The translations under genes and the position numbers were made by a program. A DNA stretch of 44,065 nt, taken from NCBI GenBank assembly GCA_016206925.1, contig JACQQS010000042.1:1-44065 (forward strand). Direction: 5' to 3'. Below, in pieces: positions 16,691-25,502 of the stretch; the first letter of the stretch is position 1; each line of letters begins with the position of its first letter. This DNA is from Candidatus Omnitrophota bacterium (lineage in GTDB: Bacteria; Omnitrophota; Omnitrophia; Omnitrophales; JACQQS01). The notes beneath the pieces are model-generated. The model made no database searches. It saw nothing but the letters and a program-made list of their open reading frames with translations, and was not told where the DNA came from.

Positions 16691-17551
16691 ATGAGCCATC
16701 GTGACCTCCGCCCGGTATTTATGGTATATCCGGGTTTGTACCCCCTTTTAATGATGAATTATTGGGTGCGCCGGAGCAAAGTACCGATTGTAGCCATCGT
16801 TATTTCCGATTTCGACATAAAGCACAAGGGGCAATACCTCAATTTATTTGAAGTTGTGCTGGCGCTCTCGAGCCAATCCGGCTGGCCATACGCATTTTAC
16901 ATGCTTGGCATTGCAAAATTCGCTGGCCCCATCGTAAAGGTGTGGAACGCGTTAAGGCGCCTTCTTGGAAAAAAGATTAAGATAAAGGCATTTGACGAAA
17001 TTGCGCGCGAGAAAGGGATTCCAATATATCGATCGAAAGATTTCAATAGCGACGAGGTTAAAAACTTCCTCAGGAACGTTAACACAAATCTCATTGTCTC
17101 AGCTTACAACAACCAGATTCTAAAGAGGCCTATTTTTAATTTTCCAGAATACGGCGGTATCAATATTCACCCATCCCTGCTTCCTAACTTTCGCGGCCTG
17201 GACGGGCCGTTTGAGGCGCTGTATTATGGGGTTAAACAATCGGGGCTGACCATTTTTCAAATTGACTCAAAGATTGATACGGGAAAAATTATTTACCAGA
17301 AACCAATCCGGATCAAGAAAACGGATACTTTATTTTCTTTAAGCACCCGCTGCTGGATGCATGGCGCCATTGCACTTGAACAGGTCCTGGATACGTACCG
17401 TTCGGGAAATGTGATTACAAGAAAACAGGATCCCAAGGATATTAAGTATCCTTATCAATCCTTTCCAACAAAACAAAAGGTTAGCGAGTTTCTCGCTGCT
17501 GGAAAACATCTTCTTAGTTGGCAAGATATTACGAATACATTTAAAGACTAG
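16691..17551 (+). CDS. Formyltransferase-fold enzyme (Fmt/PurN-like catalytic core)
   Basis: The 286-residue protein carries the folate-dependent formyltransferase signature NIHPSLLPNFRG. The catalytic residues Asn158, His160 and Asp196 (KIDTGK) are present, with the same 36-residue His-to-Asp spacing as PurN. The N-terminal part differs from PurN and Fmt: it has a hydrophobic or amphipathic stretch (YAFYMLGIAKFAGPIVKVW) resembling the membrane-near formyltransferases of sugar or lipid pathways. The acceptor amine is unknown. It follows the aminotransferase by eight bases, so its amine product is a reasonable candidate. It does not replace Fmt by sequence: the C-terminal tRNA-binding domain is absent. 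Confidence 0.85.
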   Translation: MSHRDLRPVFMVYPGLYPLLMMNYWVRRSKVPIVAIVISDFDIKHKGQYLNLFEVVLALSSQSGWPYAFYMLGIAKFAGPIVKVWNALRRLLGKKIKIKAFDEIAREKGIPIYRSKDFNSDEVKNFLRNVNTNLIVSAYNNQILKRPIFNFPEYGGINIHPSLLPNFRGLDGPFEALYYGVKQSGLTIFQIDSKIDTGKIIYQKPIRIKKTDTLFSLSTRCWMHGAIALEQVLDTYRSGNVITRKQDPKDIKYPYQSFPTKQKVSEFLAAGKHLLSWQDITNTFKD

Positions 17552-17563
17552 CGTCCGCTAATC

Positions 17564-20500
17564 ATGAATCCATTTTACTTTAATTATTACGCTATCCCGT
17601 TTGGGGTTACCTCTCTTTTCTTTTTCGCAACCGGCGGATATGTTTTAGGGCAATCACCAAAGTCCACGCTGAACGTCTGCTTCTTCGGTATCTGCCTGAG
17701 TGTAGCCGTCTGGCTTGCTTCTACATCGTTTCTCCTTTCAAGCCAGGATCCTGCAGCCATCCGCCTGTCGATCAACGGCCTTTACCTCGGCGTGAGTTTT
17801 ATTTCGGTCACCGTTTTTTCCTATTCGTCATTTTGGCTTGATTTCTCCAAAAGGCAAAAGCTGCTGATCTACTTGGGCTTTCTTCTTTCGGTCATTTTCA
17901 CCCTTATCATCTGGACAACTCCATGGATCGTGTCGGGCTATATGAAGCATTCCTGGGGACATTACTCCCGTTTGACCCTGTGGGGTGGGGGAGCTTATTT
18001 GGTTTTCTTCGCAACATATATGCTTTTGTTTTTTATGAATCTATTTCGCACCTACCGGAAAACTTCCGAACCGCTATTAAAGCACCAGATCCGCCTTGTT
18101 CTCTTTGGATTCTTAGTGGCCTATGTCGGCAGTGTTGATTTTCTACCGTGCTATGGTATTGAAATCTTCCCGATCGGCGCGCTTACCACCTTCGTTCTCG
18201 TGTGTGCTTTGGGCTATACGATCATCCGGTACAAATTGCTCGACATTGAGACGGTCATCCATAAAACAGTCATGTGGTTTCTTAGCACGATTGTGGCGAT
18301 TTTACCTTTTGCCCTGGTTGGCTACTTAACCCAAAGCCGGTTAAGGCAATTGTCGCAGGCCCAAGCCACGGCCGGTTTGTTGGTTCTTTTGGTTTCATTT
18401 TATTTTTATTTCCGCGCGATACAGCCAAAACTCGATCTTCTGTTCCGGCGGCGTCACGCAAATCTTCAGGCCGTCCTCAACCGTTTTTCCGCAGAACTGG
18501 TACATCTAAAGGATTTGAAAGACCTGCTCACACGGTTTGCGAGCACGCTTCGGGAAAGTATCTTTGCCAAACAAATAGCGGTATTTCTCATGGAAGAGAC
18601 GTCATCCAAACATGTCCCTCTGTTAATAAAAGGGTTCCAAAATATCAAGCCGCTGCCTTGCGCAAATCCTTTTCTCGATTTGCTCACCGGGCATGATGAA
18701 ACCGTGATTCTGGACTTGGCCATTAGCGATCCCAGGTTTAAGAATCATGCGCACACGATCCAACTCTTTCGCGCGGAAATGCAAGCGCAGGTTTTCGTGC
18801 CATTTGTCTTGAACACGCGGCTCATCGGATTTCTTTTGCTGGGGAAAAAGGAAAATCTTAAAAAATATACCGCAGAAGAAATCCATTTTCTTTCATGTAT
18901 CAAGGTTCCCGTTACCATCGCCGTTTCAAACTCCCAGCAATTTGAAAACGTCTCAAAATTGTACGCACAGGTTCAGAATCAAAACGAACGTTTAAAAGAA
19001 TTAGATCGTCTGAAAAGCGAATTCCTTGCCAACACTTCGCATGAGCTGCGGACACCCATTCAAGGCATCTTAGGCCTCGTTGAATCCATGTTGGACGGAG
19101 CGGATGGAATCATGAGTGAGGCGCAGCGTACGCATTTGAAAATGATTGTGGAAAGCGGCGGTAATTTAAAGGAACTGATTAATAACCTGCTTGAGCTGTC
19201 ACGCATTGAATCCGGTCAAGCGCCCGTCAAAATCAAACCCTTCAACATCTTAAATGTTGTTGACGCGGTCATCGTTCTCCTGGATCCGCTTGCCCGAAAA
19301 AAAAATCTTTACCTTAAGCACATTTCTCCAGGTGCGCTTTCGGATGTCTTCGGCGATCCCGAAAAAATCCAGCGGGTTCTCATCAATCTGATAGGAAACG
19401 CCATAAAATTTACAGAAAAAGGCGGTGTCGCTATTCGCTTAGCGGAGGAGAATTCAGCAGTTACGGTAGCGGTAGAGGATACCGGCATCGGTATTTCAGC
19501 GGCTGATCAAGAAATCATATTTGAGCGCTTCCGGCAGGCTGAAGGGAGCGCGACAAGGCGATTTGAGGGCACGGGGCTCGGGCTTTCCATTGCGCGCGAA
19601 ATTGTACGTTTGCACGCAAGTGAGATTACGGTTCGAAGCATGCCCGGCAAGGGCAGTATTTTTTCGTTTGCGCTAAGTAAAAACCCTTTTTCAATTGCAC
19701 CCGATCACGCCCGAAGTTTTGCAATGTCAACGGCATCGGAAGACCCGCGCCCGCGGATCGGGAATCTGCTCACACAAGCAAGTCCAGGCAAGGATAGGGA
19801 ATATTCGCTCGAAAAGGATCCGGAATTCGAAGAAGCCGTGCGCGGGAAGGGCGAGAAAATTCTCATCGTAGACGATAATACCGTAAACCGCGAAGTGGTC
19901 CGGACGCGGCTGGAACTTAATCATTATCAAGCAATCGAAGCGGTGGATGGGATTGATGGGCTGGAAAAGCTAGAACAGGAAAAACCTGAGTTGATCATTT
20001 TGGATCTCATGATGCCGAGAATGTCAGGGTACGAATTTTGCAAGCGCGTGCGCTCCGAATCTACCCCCGATGAAGCCCCAATCATTATGCTGACCGCCCG
20101 CACCGATATGGGGGATAAAATTTATGGCCTGCAACTGGGCGCCAATGATTACATATCTAAACCTTTCAACAAGGAAGAATTGATCGCGCGGGTAGCGGTG
20201 CTTTTGCGCATCCGGCAGATGAGCAGGGAACTTCGGAAATGGAATGAAGAACTGGAATCGCGGGTCGATGAGAGGACAAAAGAACTTCTCAAGACACAGG
20301 AGCAGTTAATTCAGGCCGAAAAACTCGCAACATTGGGCACGCTGGCCGGAGGTGTTGCACATGAAATTAATAATCCGCTGACGGCTGTCCTGACGAATGT
20401 GCAGATGCTCAGGCCCAGCGCAAGCAAGGACGACCTTGAATCAATTTCACTGATTGAAGAGGGCGCCAGGCGCTGCCAGTCCATAGTTCAAAAGCTCATG

Positions 20501-20986
20501 AAATACGCGCGTAAGCCTTCCGATGCCGAAATGATGCGGGTTGTTGACTTGAATCAGGTTATCCAAAACACGCTGGGTTTTCTCAGTTTCCAATTGGAGC
20601 AGGAAAACATAAAACTTATCAAGAATTTAAAACCGCTTCCGACGATTAAAGGGGTGCCGAACGAACTTGAACAGGTATTCACCAATTTATTTCTGAACGC
20701 GAAGGATGCGATCAAAGCCGCTAAATCTTCCGGAACGATCGAAATTCGCACAGCCGAATCAAACGGCGCCGTATGCGTGGAGATTAAAGATGACGGTATC
20801 GGCATTCCTCAGAAAAATATCTCCCGTATTTTTGATCCCTTTTTTACCACCAAAGATGTTGGAAAAGGCACCGGCCTTGGCTTGTCCATATCATACGGGA
20901 TTGTAGAAAAACACGGCGGCAAAATAGAAGTTTCTTCCTGCGAAGGCCAGGGGTCCCTTTTTACAATTACGTTTCCAAAGGATTAG
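17564..20986 (+). CDS. Large hybrid histidine kinase with two kinase cores and an internal receiver
   Basis: The 1140-residue protein has about nine membrane segments (residues 5-285), then a GAF region (about 310-450). The first HisKA has phosphoacceptor His493 (SHELRTP), with HATPase motifs NLIGNAIKF and EGTGLGLSI. A receiver domain carries Asp814 (ILDLMMP). After a coiled coil, a second HisKA has His933 (AHEINNP) and a second HATPase has NLFLNAKDAI and GKGTGLGLSI. Both cores look intact. The stimulus is unknown; the membrane part resembles multi-pass N-terminal sensor regions of PrsK-type kinases. It starts 12 bases after the formyltransferase gene and 12 bases precede the next kinase. Confidence 0.93.
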   Translation: MNPFYFNYYAIPFGVTSLFFFATGGYVLGQSPKSTLNVCFFGICLSVAVWLASTSFLLSSQDPAAIRLSINGLYLGVSFISVTVFSYSSFWLDFSKRQKLLIYLGFLLSVIFTLIIWTTPWIVSGYMKHSWGHYSRLTLWGGGAYLVFFATYMLLFFMNLFRTYRKTSEPLLKHQIRLVLFGFLVAYVGSVDFLPCYGIEIFPIGALTTFVLVCALGYTIIRYKLLDIETVIHKTVMWFLSTIVAILPFALVGYLTQSRLRQLSQAQATAGLLVLLVSFYFYFRAIQPKLDLLFRRRHANLQAVLNRFSAELVHLKDLKDLLTRFASTLRESIFAKQIAVFLMEETSSKHVPLLIKGFQNIKPLPCANPFLDLLTGHDETVILDLAISDPRFKNHAHTIQLFRAEMQAQVFVPFVLNTRLIGFLLLGKKENLKKYTAEEIHFLSCIKVPVTIAVSNSQQFENVSKLYAQVQNQNERLKELDRLKSEFLANTSHELRTPIQGILGLVESMLDGADGIMSEAQRTHLKMIVESGGNLKELINNLLELSRIESGQAPVKIKPFNILNVVDAVIVLLDPLARKKNLYLKHISPGALSDVFGDPEKIQRVLINLIGNAIKFTEKGGVAIRLAEENSAVTVAVEDTGIGISAADQEIIFERFRQAEGSATRRFEGTGLGLSIAREIVRLHASEITVRSMPGKGSIFSFALSKNPFSIAPDHARSFAMSTASEDPRPRIGNLLTQASPGKDREYSLEKDPEFEEAVRGKGEKILIVDDNTVNREVVRTRLELNHYQAIEAVDGIDGLEKLEQEKPELIILDLMMPRMSGYEFCKRVRSESTPDEAPIIMLTARTDMGDKIYGLQLGANDYISKPFNKEELIARVAVLLRIRQMSRELRKWNEELESRVDERTKELLKTQEQLIQAEKLATLGTLAGGVAHEINNPLTAVLTNVQMLRPSASKDDLESISLIEEGARRCQSIVQKLMKYARKPSDAEMMRVVDLNQVIQNTLGFLSFQLEQENIKLIKNLKPLPTIKGVPNELEQVFTNLFLNAKDAIKAAKSSGTIEIRTAESNGAVCVEIKDDGIGIPQKNISRIFDPFFTTKDVGKGTGLGLSISYGIVEKHGGKIEVSSCEGQGSLFTITFPKD

Positions 20987-20998
20987 CGGGAGACTCGA

Positions 20999-22477
20999 AT
21001 GAAGTCCGCAAAACAATTGTTACGCTTTCCTCTAAGAAAGAAGTTCAATTATCAAGAACTTCTCAAAGATGCGAGCAAGGGAATCGCCTTAATTCAGAGT
21101 TTGGAAAACCTGGCGAAACTTATTGTCACATTTCTTACATTGCGGGCGCGCATTAAAAACGCCGCATTATATATTCGATCCGATGAAGAAAATCTTTTCT
21201 ATCTTAAAGCCTGGCGTGGTTATCCGCGTCACGATACGGTGCGATCTTTCTCATCCGATCACCCGCTTATCGTAAAACTTAATTCCACGCACCAGCCGCT
21301 CCGCATGGATAGTCTTAAGAACGCATCCAAACGTAACGAGAACCTGGACACTACATTGGCCATGGAAGCCATGGAGAGCATCGCGGCCGAAATCGTTATT
21401 CCTTCATTTCTGGGCATGCAGCCGAATATCCGCGAAAGCAGCCCGGATCGAGGATTGTTGCGGAGTTTTCTTGTGCTGGGTGCAAAAAAATCCAATGAAG
21501 CTTATAGCGCCGAAGACATTGACGTATTTTTCACCATCGCGCAGGAGTCGGCTATTGCGATTGAAAACGCAAGGCTCTACGACGAAGCCATTAAACGCGC
21601 AAAAGAGCTTGAGAAAATAAATTCGGAGCTAAATGCCGCGTCAAGCCGTCTTATGCGTGCACTTTCCGAGACTGAGGAAGCAAATAAACGTTTAAAGGAC
21701 ACGCAGTCCCAGCTCGTGCACGAGCAGAAAATGGCTACCATGGGTCGCTTAGCAGCATCCGTTGGCCATGAAGTTAATAATCCGCTGACGGTACTTTCCA
21801 TGAATATCAGCCGCGTACTTTTGCGCATGCGCCGGGAACCCCATCTCAAAGTTCAGGAAATTTTGCCGGTCTTCGACAAGATGGAACACAACATCCAACG
21901 CATCAAAGCGGTTGTCAACACATTGACTGGACTTCTGAAGAAATCTGAAAAAGGCCGCTTTGAGGCGCTCAGCATAAAAATTCTGATCGAGGAAACGCTT
22001 CCGCTCGTCCAATTTCAAACTTATCTCGACAATCTTTCGGGTACGGAAGTGGTATTTGATATCCCCGGGGATATCGCGCTGGTCAAGGGCGATCTGGAAC
22101 GCTTGCAAGAGGTGTTCCTGAATCTATTCATCAATGCGTACCAAGCCATGATCAATTCTACCGTACGGCGCATCAGCATTGTCGCGCGAAACGATGAGGC
22201 GGCCAAGATGGTGAATATCGAATTCACGGATACCGGCGAAGGCATGTCGGAGGAAATCATGAATAAACTCTTTCAGTTCCGATTTACCACAAAACCCGAA
22301 GGCAAAGGCAGCGGAATAGGCCTTTACATGTGCCGCTACATATTGGAGCTTCATGGCGGCACCATTGCGGTTAAATCCAAATTGGGCTCCGGCGCAACAT
22401 TTACGGTTCGCCTTCCGATCTATGATGAAAAAGGTACGTTTGGAGTACAGGACCAAGCTCAACGCGCAGCCGGATAA
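20999..22477 (+). CDS. GAF-domain sensor histidine kinase
   Basis: The 492-residue cytoplasmic kinase has a GAF-like sensor region (about 20-200, including AYSAEDIDVFFTIAQESAIAIENARLY). A coiled coil (about 200-240) leads to HisKA with phosphoacceptor His257 in SVGHEVNNPL. The HATPase has NLFINAYQAM, DTGEGM and GKGSGIGLYMCR. No membrane segment or signal peptide is seen. ATG 20999 follows GGGAG with good spacing. It sits between the hybrid kinase and a lone receiver, so the likely phosphate path is to the receiver at 22488, or to and from the internal receiver of the hybrid kinase. Confidence 0.92.
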   Translation: MKSAKQLLRFPLRKKFNYQELLKDASKGIALIQSLENLAKLIVTFLTLRARIKNAALYIRSDEENLFYLKAWRGYPRHDTVRSFSSDHPLIVKLNSTHQPLRMDSLKNASKRNENLDTTLAMEAMESIAAEIVIPSFLGMQPNIRESSPDRGLLRSFLVLGAKKSNEAYSAEDIDVFFTIAQESAIAIENARLYDEAIKRAKELEKINSELNAASSRLMRALSETEEANKRLKDTQSQLVHEQKMATMGRLAASVGHEVNNPLTVLSMNISRVLLRMRREPHLKVQEILPVFDKMEHNIQRIKAVVNTLTGLLKKSEKGRFEALSIKILIEETLPLVQFQTYLDNLSGTEVVFDIPGDIALVKGDLERLQEVFLNLFINAYQAMINSTVRRISIVARNDEAAKMVNIEFTDTGEGMSEEIMNKLFQFRFTTKPEGKGSGIGLYMCRYILELHGGTIAVKSKLGSGATFTVRLPIYDEKGTFGVQDQAQRAAG

Positions 22478-22487
22478 ATAGCTGCCG

Positions 22488-22874
22488 GTGATCCCATTGC
22501 CCGAAAAAAGAAGCAGAAAACCCTCGCTTGTCATTATCGATGATGAAGAGGCTATTGTCATCGAACTCGTCGAATTCTTCCGCGATGAAGGATTTGAAGT
22601 GTACGCTGCCACGAACGGTGAGAACGGGCTTAAAATAATCCAGGAAGTGCGCCCCAGCGTCTGTCTCCTAGACCTCAATCTGCCAGACATGTCAGGACTG
22701 CGCATCCTTAAAATTACAAAGGATACTTACCCTGGCACAAAAGTGATTGTCAACACGGGGTACGTTGATCAAAATCTTATTGATCAGGCAAACGAGCTGA
22801 AGTGCGATCTTTTCCTGCATAAGCCGTTTGATTTGGCCGGCCTTAAGCAGAAAGTAGATGAATTGGCTGCCTAA
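22488..22874 (+). CDS. Single-domain response regulator (orphan receiver)
   Basis: The 128-residue protein is a bare receiver domain with the acidic pocket Asp18-Asp19-Glu20 (IIDDEE), phosphoacceptor Asp62 (LLDLNLP), Thr90 in VNTGY and Lys112 in LHKPF. No DNA-binding or enzymatic output follows. It starts with GTG ten bases after the kinase stop. CheY-like or Spo0F-like phosphotransfer proteins of this kind normally pass a signal to another protein, which is not identified here. Confidence 0.92.
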   Translation: MIPLPEKRSRKPSLVIIDDEEAIVIELVEFFRDEGFEVYAATNGENGLKIIQEVRPSVCLLDLNLPDMSGLRILKITKDTYPGTKVIVNTGYVDQNLIDQANELKCDLFLHKPFDLAGLKQKVDELAA

Positions 22875-22894
22875 ATGCGAGCGGATGGCGCGCT

Positions 22895-23494
22895 CTAGCG
22901 GTCAAAAAATGACTGCCCCCAGGGGGCCGGCGAGGTAAAAAAAAGCAGGGAAGTTTCACGCTGCGAAAGATTTTGGAAGGTAAAGCCATTTGCTCCGTTT
23001 AAAAGCAAAGTCCCACCCTCCCTTAAAGAAATCGCTTTGTCCTGATATTCAACGGCCAATTTTCCGATGAGTACCTGGATAAATACCATAACGGGCAGGG
23101 AAAATTTGTCCGTATCAACCCGCTTTTTCCCGCTTAAAGTCATTTTGCCGCAGAACATCTCGCGGACCGGCACCGTGTAGCTGATCAGCTTAAATCCCTT
23201 TTTGCCGAAATCCATCACGAATTCACCCGACGCACTGCCTTGACTAACTTGCTCCGGGCGTCGGCCGCAGTACTGCGCAAACAACCGGCTTAAATCAAGT
23301 CCTAGGGCATATGCTAAATCCGCAATTCTTTCCATGGATGGCATGTGGATACGCCCCTTTTCTATGGCGTTTAGAAGGCGAGGGTCGATCTTAACTCGTT
23401 TTGCCAATTCGCGTGCGGTGAGCCGCTGCTTTAGCCGGATTTCCCGGATTAGAAATCCGATGGGCGGAAATTTCGGCGATTTGCTTGGAGTCAT
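22895..23494 (-). CDS. XRE-family regulator with C-terminal cupin domain
   Basis: The 199-residue protein has an N-terminal XRE helix-turn-helix (about 13-67, LIREIRLKQRLTARELAKRV, then LLNAIEKGRI and ALGLDLSRLF). A C-terminal cupin-like beta domain (about 95-190) ends in KAISLREGGTLLLNGANGFTFQNLS. This architecture is known in regulators that sense a small ligand in the cupin. It is transcribed away from the efflux operon, and the repeated boxes between the two are the natural candidate operator. It converges on the receiver gene with a 20-base gap. Confidence 0.88.
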   Translation of the reverse strand: MTPSKSPKFPPIGFLIREIRLKQRLTARELAKRVKIDPRLLNAIEKGRIHMPSMERIADLAYALGLDLSRLFAQYCGRRPEQVSQGSASGEFVMDFGKKGFKLISYTVPVREMFCGKMTLSGKKRVDTDKFSLPVMVFIQVLIGKLAVEYQDKAISLREGGTLLLNGANGFTFQNLSQRETSLLFFTSPAPWGQSFFDR

Positions 23495-23515
23495 TTGAGC
23501 GCTTTCGTTGTGCCA

Positions 23516-23544
23516 AGTATATCAAACGCCCAAGTGGCGGTAAA
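23516..23544 (-). promoter_or_regulatory. Minus-strand promoter for the XRE-cupin regulator
   Basis: On the minus strand, TTTACC (plus 23539-23544) and TATACT (plus 23516-23521) are 17 bases apart, and TGA before the -10 forms an extended element. The expected start is only about 15 bases ahead of the ATG at 23494. The -35 overlaps a TTTACCG copy of the repeated box, which fits autoregulation. Confidence 0.6.
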
Positions 23545-23596
23545 TGCGCGCGCTTATACCGTAACGAATACCGTAACAAATTTCAAGTTTACCGTA
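23539..23596. promoter_or_regulatory. Cluster of TACCGTA boxes, candidate operator
   Basis: TACCGTA occurs at 23557-23563, 23569-23575 and 23590-23596, spaced 12 and 21 bases, about one and two helical turns. TACCGTAAC is identical in the first two. A mirror copy, CGGTAAA at 23539-23545, is the reverse complement of TTTACCG seen at 23588-23594. The cluster fills the space between two divergent promoters. Binding by the XRE-cupin protein is inference. Confidence 0.5.
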
Positions 23597-23627
23597 TTAA
23601 ACCCGATATTATATGTAGTTTGCAGGT

Positions 23628-23655
23628 TTGACAGACTGCCGAGAAGTGATATACT
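23628..23655 (+). promoter_or_regulatory. Sigma-70-type promoter of the efflux operon
   Basis: Perfect TTGACA at 23628-23633 and TATACT at 23650-23655 are 16 bases apart, with TGA before the -10. The gene start is 51 bases past the -10. Just after it, ACTTTC at 23653-23658 is followed by GAAAGT, a short inverted repeat near the transcription start. Confidence 0.8.
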
Positions 23656-23705
23656 TTCAAAAGATTTTAGAAAGTTGCAACCTCATATCCCAAAAAGAAT
23701 AACGA

Positions 23706-25502
23706 ATGCGCACAAAAATAAAAATTCTCGGGGGGTTATTCTTTCTTTTTTCCGCTATCATACCCGGCGCCTCACATTCCCAGCAGTTTAGCATGGATGA
23801 CTCAGGCTATCTCGGCCGCGAACAGGAGGTTCAGTCCCCCATGTCAGAGGATTTTAGTTCCACCCGTTTGCTTCCGGAATTTAAACAAGAGATGCGGCGT
23901 AGAGAGCAGGAGACCGAAAGTGCTAACGGACGCGCGCATTACATCAAAGACTGGGTTCATGGCGGCACGATCGATGAAACACTGAAATCCCACCCGTTGA
24001 TTTATTCGCCGGAAGGATTGAATCTTCCGGACCGCAAGAAGCAAATTGAATCCGCATTTCTTTTTTCGCTGAACGGCCAAACGCGGCCGCTTGAGGAATG
24101 CATCCAACGCGCTATCGAAACGCATCTTCCCCTGGAAATTGCTGCTCAAAGACAGCGCATATCGGCGACACGCATCCGCGTGGCCTTGCGTGAATTATTT
24201 CCCGAACTTGAGCTGGAATATAAAAACGATAAAGGGAGCAATACCACCGGAACCTTCAAGGGCAGATCCTGGCGCGTTAACGGCCGGCAGCCTATTTTCC
24301 GGGGCGGCCAGCTTTGGAACGCGTTCCGAGAAGAGCGTGAAAATTTTAAATCGGCGGCAAAGGAACATGATGAAACGTTGAATGAAGTGATCTTTAAGGT
24401 CTCAGAGGCGTATCTGAACCTTCACCGTGCACAAAAAATTCTGATCGAGCGATCTGAGATAAACAAAATTGCCATCCGTTGGCGAGATGTCAGCTTGCAA
24501 AAGTCGCGCGCTGCGCTTATTTCGGAAGTCGAACGGCTGAATGTCGAAGCCATCTATTATGAGCAGATGGCCCAGCTTGAGATTGCCAGGCAGGATATTG
24601 AAATTGCCAGGCTGGAGCTCCAGCATTGGTTAAATCTGGAAGTTCCCAATGAGATCCAGGTTGCGGACTTCTATGATCTTCCCACGCTCATGAAAGATGA
24701 GACATTCATAACCAGTCTTGGCGCGGAGCAGGGCGGAGGAGCGGCCCGGGAAAATGTCAAATCGCTGGACGATTATATTCAACTGGCGTATGTATCGCGG
24801 CCAGAGCTTGAGTTGAACGTTCACCGCGTAAAAGCAAATCAGTATGCGGAACTCGCCGAGCGCGGCGCCTGGCTGCCGAATGTCGATCTCATAGCAGAGG
24901 TCGGCCAGCTTTTCGAAGTGGCGACGCATATTGACTCCGCTCCCAAGTTTGGTTCTTTCGGCGACGAAAAAGAATACCGTTTTGGCATCGAAGGCAATTA
25001 CAATTTTCTGGGAAGCACCGTGAAGGCAGAGTATGATAACACGCACAATGCGCCCAATCTCACGAGCTTTGCCGGCGGCGGCGAGGGCACAACACGAAGA
25101 GAGACTACATTCTCGATTGCGCTTCTGGATAATCTCGAACAATTTGCGGACACCGAGGAAGCGCAGGTAGAAACAAAAGAGGCGATTCAAGAACTTCAAG
25201 AAGCTGAAAAACAGGTGATTGAGGATGTCAAGAATGCGTACTATGATTATCACAAGGCGCGGCTTGAACTGATATCGCTTCTGAGACGCCTGGATCACCG
25301 TGAGCGCTTGACAAAGCTCGCTGAGGTGCGTTTAGAGAAAAATGAAATACAGATCTCCGAGTATCTTCAGTCGCTTATCGATCTGACTTCCGACCGTATT
25401 CAGATGCACCGCTCCATCTCTGACTTTTTTATCGCAAAAGCCCGCCTCAACCGTGCCGTGGGCATTCAGAATCTCTTGACCGTCGAGGATCTTTATGCCT
25501 GA
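23706..25502 (+). CDS. TolC-like outer membrane efflux protein
   Basis: The 598-residue protein has a signal peptide (hydrophobic residues about 7-22, ending near SHSQQF). An unusual stretch of about 100 residues without obvious homology precedes two outer-membrane-efflux repeats (about 125-330 and 345-590). Typical features are RPLEECIQRAIE, VSEAYLNLHRAQ, long helical hairpins and AYYDYHKARLELISLLRRL. It would form the outer-membrane channel of the pumps encoded next. Its end overlaps the adaptor gene by eight bases. Confidence 0.88.
   Translation: MRTKIKILGGLFFLFSAIIPGASHSQQFSMDDSGYLGREQEVQSPMSEDFSSTRLLPEFKQEMRRREQETESANGRAHYIKDWVHGGTIDETLKSHPLIYSPEGLNLPDRKKQIESAFLFSLNGQTRPLEECIQRAIETHLPLEIAAQRQRISATRIRVALRELFPELELEYKNDKGSNTTGTFKGRSWRVNGRQPIFRGGQLWNAFREERENFKSAAKEHDETLNEVIFKVSEAYLNLHRAQKILIERSEINKIAIRWRDVSLQKSRAALISEVERLNVEAIYYEQMAQLEIARQDIEIARLELQHWLNLEVPNEIQVADFYDLPTLMKDETFITSLGAEQGGGAARENVKSLDDYIQLAYVSRPELELNVHRVKANQYAELAERGAWLPNVDLIAEVGQLFEVATHIDSAPKFGSFGDEKEYRFGIEGNYNFLGSTVKAEYDNTHNAPNLTSFAGGGEGTTRRETTFSIALLDNLEQFADTEEAQVETKEAIQELQEAEKQVIEDVKNAYYDYHKARLELISLLRRLDHRERLTKLAEVRLEKNEIQISEYLQSLIDLTSDRIQMHRSISDFFIAKARLNRAVGIQNLLTVEDLYA

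Noticed and set aside
16691-17551. Formyltransferase as methionyl-tRNA formyltransferase
   Set aside because: The C-terminal tRNA-binding domain is missing and the N-terminal half differs from Fmt.
22876-22900. GAGCG and CGCTC arms around 22879-22895 as a bidirectional terminator between convergent genes
   Set aside because: Only five pairs and no T-run on the plus strand; too weak to list as a terminator.
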